NCBI GenBank assembly: GCA_002238505.1
Contig: MPMM01000006.1
Span: 1 to 64,000 of the forward strand
Source of the DNA: SAR202 cluster bacterium bin22
GTDB lineage: Bacteria; Chloroflexota; Dehalococcoidia; Lucifugimonadales; UBA3495
DNA length: 64,000 nucleotides
Direction of reading: 5' to 3'
In this document: piece by piece, positions 60,806 to 64,000 of the stretch
How the letters are laid out: the number at the start of each line of letters is the position of its first letter
How positions within the stretch are numbered: the stretch's first letter is position 1
Notes under the pieces: generated by a model
Database searches by the model: none
Told to the model about the DNA's origin: nothing
What the model saw: only the letters and a program-made list of their open reading frames with translations
Program-made: the position numbers and the translations under genes

Positions 60806-61582
60806 ATGCCCATGGCGCGATTTGAAGAGTACGCAGACCGCTTCCAGTTCGCCAGGCTGGAACGGGAGGACGGCATCCTGCAGATGACCCTGCACAGCGA
60901 CGGCAACACCCTCCAGTGGGGAGCGGGTCCGCACACAGAACTGGTAGAGGTTTTCCACGCCGTGGGAACAGACCCGGATGCCAAAGTGGTCATAATGACC
61001 GGAGTCGGCGACGGCTTTACCGGCCCGGCCGGATCCAGCGACACGGTGCCTCGACGCACCCCCGCCCAGTGGGACGCCACCTACTGGGAGGGCAAGCATC
61101 TGCTGGGCAACCTGCTGGACATCGAAGTGCCAGTCATTGCCGCGGTAAACGGGCCGGCCCTGCGCCACTCGGAACTGCCACTGCTGAGCGACATTGTGCT
61201 GGCGGCGCCCCACACCACCTTCCAGGATTCGGGCCACTTTATGAGCGGCCTCACCCCGGGCGACGGGATGCACATCATCTATCCCCTGCTGCTGGGAATT
61301 AACCGGGGACGCTATTTCCTGCTGACGGGGCAGCAGCTTGACGCCGCCAAAGCGCAGGAACTGGGGCTGGTGGCGGAGGTACTGCCGCAGGAGGACCTGC
61401 TGCCCCGGGCGTGGGAACTGGCCCGACAGCTGGCACGTCAACCACGCCTGGTTCTGCGCTACTCGCGGACGCTGCTGACCCACAAGCTGAAACAGGAGCT
61501 GCACGACCTGCTGGGCTATGGCCTGGCCCTGGAGGGCCTGGGTTCGGCGCAAGACTACCTGGACCGGGGCCAGGGCAGGTAG
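60806..61582 (+). CDS. 6-oxocamphor-hydrolase-like crotonase-superfamily enzyme
   Basis: The 258-residue protein is a crotonase-fold enzyme, but the enoyl-CoA hydratase glutamates are not both present. Instead it has His121 (NGPALRHSELP), His144 (FQDSGHF) and Asp153 (TPGDGMH). They correspond, one residue earlier, to the His-His-Asp set of 6-oxocamphor hydrolase, as does the following NRGRYFLLTGQQLDA and LPRAWELARQLA. Those enzymes cleave carbon-carbon bonds of cyclic beta-diketones. It is therefore likely to be a beta-diketone hydrolase with an unknown natural substrate. GGGGAGGAGA precedes the ATG. Confidence 0.8.
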   Translation: MPMARFEEYADRFQFARLEREDGILQMTLHSDGNTLQWGAGPHTELVEVFHAVGTDPDAKVVIMTGVGDGFTGPAGSSDTVPRRTPAQWDATYWEGKHLLGNLLDIEVPVIAAVNGPALRHSELPLLSDIVLAAPHTTFQDSGHFMSGLTPGDGMHIIYPLLLGINRGRYFLLTGQQLDAAKAQELGLVAEVLPQEDLLPRAWELARQLARQPRLVLRYSRTLLTHKLKQELHDLLGYGLALEGLGSAQDYLDRGQGR

Positions 61583-61738
61583 GGAGAGCTTGGAAAGAAG
61601 AGCCAATTGGCACGTTAACGGCGCGGCTTTTCCGGGTATGGACACTGTGCCTGCCGTGCAGTACGCAGTCCAACCGCTATAACCGGCGACACAGAACCTC
61701 AAGGCAGCAAGAATGCTCTGCGATACGAGGTATTCCTG

Positions 61739-61768
61739 TTGACTGGGCATTGAGCAGGATGATAGAAT
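61739..61768 (+). promoter_or_regulatory. Promoter of the amino-acid ABC transporter operon
   Basis: TTGACT (61739-61744), an 18-bp spacer and TAGAAT (61763-61768), about 60 bp before the gene at 61830. Confidence 0.6.
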
Positions 61769-61829
61769 TCGTAACCAGTATTGACGAATCCGATAATGTG
61801 GTTGAATTTAGGGAGGATACGAAAGGCTC

Positions 61830-63032
61830 ATGAAAAGAACACTGCTTTTGTTTGTAGCGTTGAGCGCTCTCGTGCTGGTACTGGTCGGGTGTGGTGACAC
61901 ATCCGCCCTTGAGACCGAGAATGCCAATCTAAAGGCTGAGAACGAGGCCATGCAGGCCGAGAACGAAGCCATGCAGGCCCAAAACGAAGCCATGCAGGCA
62001 CAGATTGAAGAGGGCATGGCCATGCTGGCCGCCGGCACCCTGCCTACGGGAGGCGAAGGCAGCCGGTTGAATACCGTCAAGGAACGGGGCAGAGTTATCT
62101 GCGCCAGCCGCGACGACGTGCCCGGTTACGGCGGAATTGATGCCGATGGTAACAACGTAGGCTTTGATATCGACCTGTGCCGCGCCCTTGCTACCGCAGT
62201 GGTGGGCGACCCCAACGCCATCGAGATCCGGCTGATCAGCGCCGCCGAGCGCGGTCCCACGATCCAGTCCGGTGAAGTTGACATGTTGGTACGGACGGTA
62301 ACCTGGACCGCTTCTCGTGACGCAGGCTGGGGCAACTACGCCCAGACCATGTTCTATGACGGCCAGGGCTTCATGGTCCGCGCGGACTCGGGCGTCACCA
62401 ACGCGCTGGAACTGGAAGGCGCGACCGTTTGCGTAACCCTGGGCACCACGACCGAACTGAACCTGCAGGACTTCAGCGACCAGAACGGGCTGGGCATTAC
62501 CGTGGCCACCTTTGAAGACACCGACGCGGTGGTGGCTGCCTACGACGCGGGTCAGTGCGACTCTTTCACCAACGACAACTCCCAGCTGGCGGCTCTGAGG
62601 ACTGCCCTGAGCAACCCGGCTGACCACGTGATTCTGCCCAATACCATCTCCGAAGAGCCTCTCGGCCCCGTGGTCCCCCACGGCGACGACCAGTGGTTCG
62701 ACGTCGTAAAGACGGTTATGGCCATCCTCATCTACGGTGAGGCCTACGGGGTAAGCCAGGACAACGTACCCAGCGCAGAAACGGGCAACACCAAGGTTGA
62801 CCGGCTGCTGGGACTGAGCGGCGCCTTTGGCCAGGAAGAACTGGGACTCAGCCAGACCGTAGCCCAGGACGTGCTGAACGCCGTCGGCAACTATGGCGAC
62901 ATTTACGACCGCAACCTGGGACCCAGCGGCATTAACCTCCCACGGGAAGGTGGCCGCAACGCTTTGTGGGCTAACGCTCCCTGTACCGATTGCCCCAAGG
63001 GTGGTCAGATTTACGCCGCGCCTCTTCGCTAG
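61830..63032 (+). CDS. General amino-acid ABC transporter substrate-binding lipoprotein
   Basis: The 400-residue protein is an AapJ/BztA-like binding protein. The lipobox VLVGC gives lipid Cys21. A heptad-repeat segment follows (about 27-62, ENEAMQA-type units), predicted to be a coiled coil. The family-3 domain starts LNTVKERGRVICASRDDVPG and contains GFDIDLCRALATAVVGD, PTIQSGEVDMLVRTVTWT and CDSFTNDNSQLAALR. It ends near FDVVKTVMAILIYGEAYGVS and DRNLGPSG. GGAGGATACG precedes the ATG. The permease gene follows, so both form a transport unit. Confidence 0.9.
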   Translation: MKRTLLLFVALSALVLVLVGCGDTSALETENANLKAENEAMQAENEAMQAQNEAMQAQIEEGMAMLAAGTLPTGGEGSRLNTVKERGRVICASRDDVPGYGGIDADGNNVGFDIDLCRALATAVVGDPNAIEIRLISAAERGPTIQSGEVDMLVRTVTWTASRDAGWGNYAQTMFYDGQGFMVRADSGVTNALELEGATVCVTLGTTTELNLQDFSDQNGLGITVATFEDTDAVVAAYDAGQCDSFTNDNSQLAALRTALSNPADHVILPNTISEEPLGPVVPHGDDQWFDVVKTVMAILIYGEAYGVSQDNVPSAETGNTKVDRLLGLSGAFGQEELGLSQTVAQDVLNAVGNYGDIYDRNLGPSGINLPREGGRNALWANAPCTDCPKGGQIYAAPLR

Positions 63033-63071
63033 GAATGCCCTGAAGGCGGCATTGAAGGCTTAGATATTTCG

Positions 63072-63106
63072 GGGGCGGGCCAAAGTGGCCCGCCCCTCTT
63101 CTTTTT
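63072..63106 (+). terminator. Terminator after the substrate-binding protein gene
   Basis: GGGGCGGGCC, loop AAAGT, GGCCCGCCCC, then TCTTCTTTTT. It lies between this gene and the permease, so expression of the binding protein may exceed that of the membrane parts. Confidence 0.88.
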
Positions 63107-63193
63107 GCGTGGGCAATCTCTCCGCAAATGCGATACAATCTAAGCTGATTGGTGGAGACCAAACTTCTCACGATTTAGGTTTGGCCTGGAGAT

Positions 63194-64000
63194 ATGGTCA
63201 GCGCCCCACGAATACTAACCTACCAGGGTATCCCGGTCTGGCGACACGTCCAGATTATTCAATGGGCCGTCCAGATAATGTCGGGTATCGTGGTGGTGGC
63301 GCTGGTGGTCTGGTTCTTCTCCAACATGGTCGGCGCCATCCAGGACCGAGACATCCCCTCCGGCTTCAGCTTCCTATCCCGCGAGTACCAGACCCCCATC
63401 GGCGAGCATTTCCTTCCCTACGACTCCTCGGATACCTTCCTTTACGCCCTCATGGTAGGCATCACCAATACTGCCATCGTGGCCGTTGCCGGGGTTTTCC
63501 TGGCTACCGCCCTGGGCATCTTCATCGGCGTTTCCCGCCTGTCCACCAACTGGATCGTATCCAAGCTGGCCATGGTGTATATCGAGTTCTTCCGAAACGT
63601 ACCTTTGCTGGTGCAGTTGTTCTTCTGGTTTTACATCGTGCTGGAACTGCCGGGAATACGGGAAAGTGTCGTGGTGGCCGACGCCTTCTACCTCAGCAAC
63701 CGGGGCTTTTCCATGCCCTGGCCTACGCCCACAGACTACACTGTCGCCCTGATATGGCTGGGGCTGGCGGCAATCGCCATCGTGGCCGGAGCGCTGGTGT
63801 ACCGGAGACAAGCCCGAATGGAGGAACAGACCGGCCGCTCCGGATACCCGCTGATCTATTCCTTCGCAACCGCCATCGTCATCGGCGCGATTACCTGGCT
63901 GGTATTGAGCTTTGCCACCGGCAATTCTCCCTTCGACATTTCGGTACCCGAACCCCAGGGGCGTTTCGGTAACATAGTCGGAGGATTTACGGCGCGGGCC
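63194..64000 (+). CDS. General amino-acid ABC transporter permease (partial, runs off the end)
   Basis: 269 codons from ATG 63194 continue to the end of the window without a stop. The sequence is AapQ/BztB-like: an N-terminal segment QWAVQIMSGIVVVALVVWFF, SGFSFLSREYQTPIGE, the ABC-permease start TFLYALMVGITNTAIVA and IEFFRNVPLLVQLFFWFYIV, matching the EAA-loop region. A further membrane pair follows (VALIWLGLAAIAIVAG, LIYSFATAIVIGAITWLVL). The remainder should lie beyond 64000. The longer open frame in another phase (from 63085) is a shadow of this gene. Confidence 0.88.
   Translation, partial: MVSAPRILTYQGIPVWRHVQIIQWAVQIMSGIVVVALVVWFFSNMVGAIQDRDIPSGFSFLSREYQTPIGEHFLPYDSSDTFLYALMVGITNTAIVAVAGVFLATALGIFIGVSRLSTNWIVSKLAMVYIEFFRNVPLLVQLFFWFYIVLELPGIRESVVVADAFYLSNRGFSMPWPTPTDYTVALIWLGLAAIAIVAGALVYRRQARMEEQTGRSGYPLIYSFATAIVIGAITWLVLSFATGNSPFDISVPEPQGRFGNIVGGFTARA

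Noticed and set aside
63085-63972. Open frame of 295 codons at the right end
   Set aside because: It is out of phase with the permease reading (from 63194), which has proper membrane segments and ABC-permease motifs.

Overview
The window is 64 kb of GC-rich bacterial chromosome with about 45 protein genes, six tRNA genes and no rRNA, phage or CRISPR array. The gene set fits a free-living or host-associated Chloroflexota of the Dehalococcoidia / SAR202 type. It has large secreted Fn3/TIG surface proteins, a GMC oxidoreductase, an F420-type luciferase-like enzyme, metal-dependent amidohydrolase and hydantoinase genes, DUF1800, DUF3352 and DUF917 proteins, and many GC-rich palindromic intergenic repeats. 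This placement is inferred from gene content; there is no phylogenetic marker beyond S15, PNPase and similar proteins to confirm it.

Layout. 0-16 kb: a secreted TIG-repeat surface protein, a peroxiredoxin, a GIY-YIG nuclease, a gamma-glutamyltransferase, a frameshifted DUF3352 protein, a thiamine-pyrophosphate enzyme, a GMC oxidoreductase and a purine-permease-like transporter with an extra cytoplasmic domain. 16-26 kb: a cupin, a solitary family-5 substrate-binding lipoprotein, three tRNAs (Leu, Cys, Leu), a DUF1800 protein, a CYTH protein, and a threonine-synthase-like / NIL / MoaD-like sulfur-carrier cluster, then an Fpg-type glycosylase. 26-31 kb: tRNA-Gly, a foreign-looking gene ending at a truncated metallophosphoesterase, and an SCP2-like / zinc-ribbon / paired ferritin-like cluster in which one ferritin-like protein keeps all diiron ligands and its partner has lost most of them. 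31-48 kb: a Rieske ferredoxin, signal peptidase I, an SMP-30 lactonase, an inositol-phosphatase-like protein, an AT-richer block with a NucS-like nuclease, an amidohydrolase, a HicBA module, PRPP synthetase, an MFS carrier, an ORF with an in-frame stop, and rpsO-pnp. 48-64 kb: DUF917 and hydantoinase genes, an ammonium transporter, a second threonine synthase, ispH, a flippase-like membrane protein, an LLM enzyme, a second HicAB module between two identical tRNA-Gln genes, a 6-oxocamphor-hydrolase-like protein, and the start of a general amino-acid ABC transporter that runs off the window.

Most genes are single units or short operons with good AGGAGG-type ribosome sites, and convergent pairs are separated by palindromic terminators. 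The intergenic DNA is full of repeats. The clearest is a 134-bp element with perfect 15-bp terminal inverted repeats. Two of its four copies are flanked by 9-bp target duplications, so it behaves like a non-autonomous transposon (MITE). Several genes are damaged or interrupted: DUF3352, the metallophosphoesterase, a small gene at 37.8-38.0 kb, the ORF with the stop at 43.7 kb, and a fragment at 60.3 kb. These cluster near AT-richer, acquired-looking DNA.

The most promising undescribed systems are the asymmetric ferritin-like pair with its SCP2-like partner, the threonine-synthase / NIL / sulfur-carrier cluster, and the tRNA-Gln-bracketed toxin-antitoxin segment.
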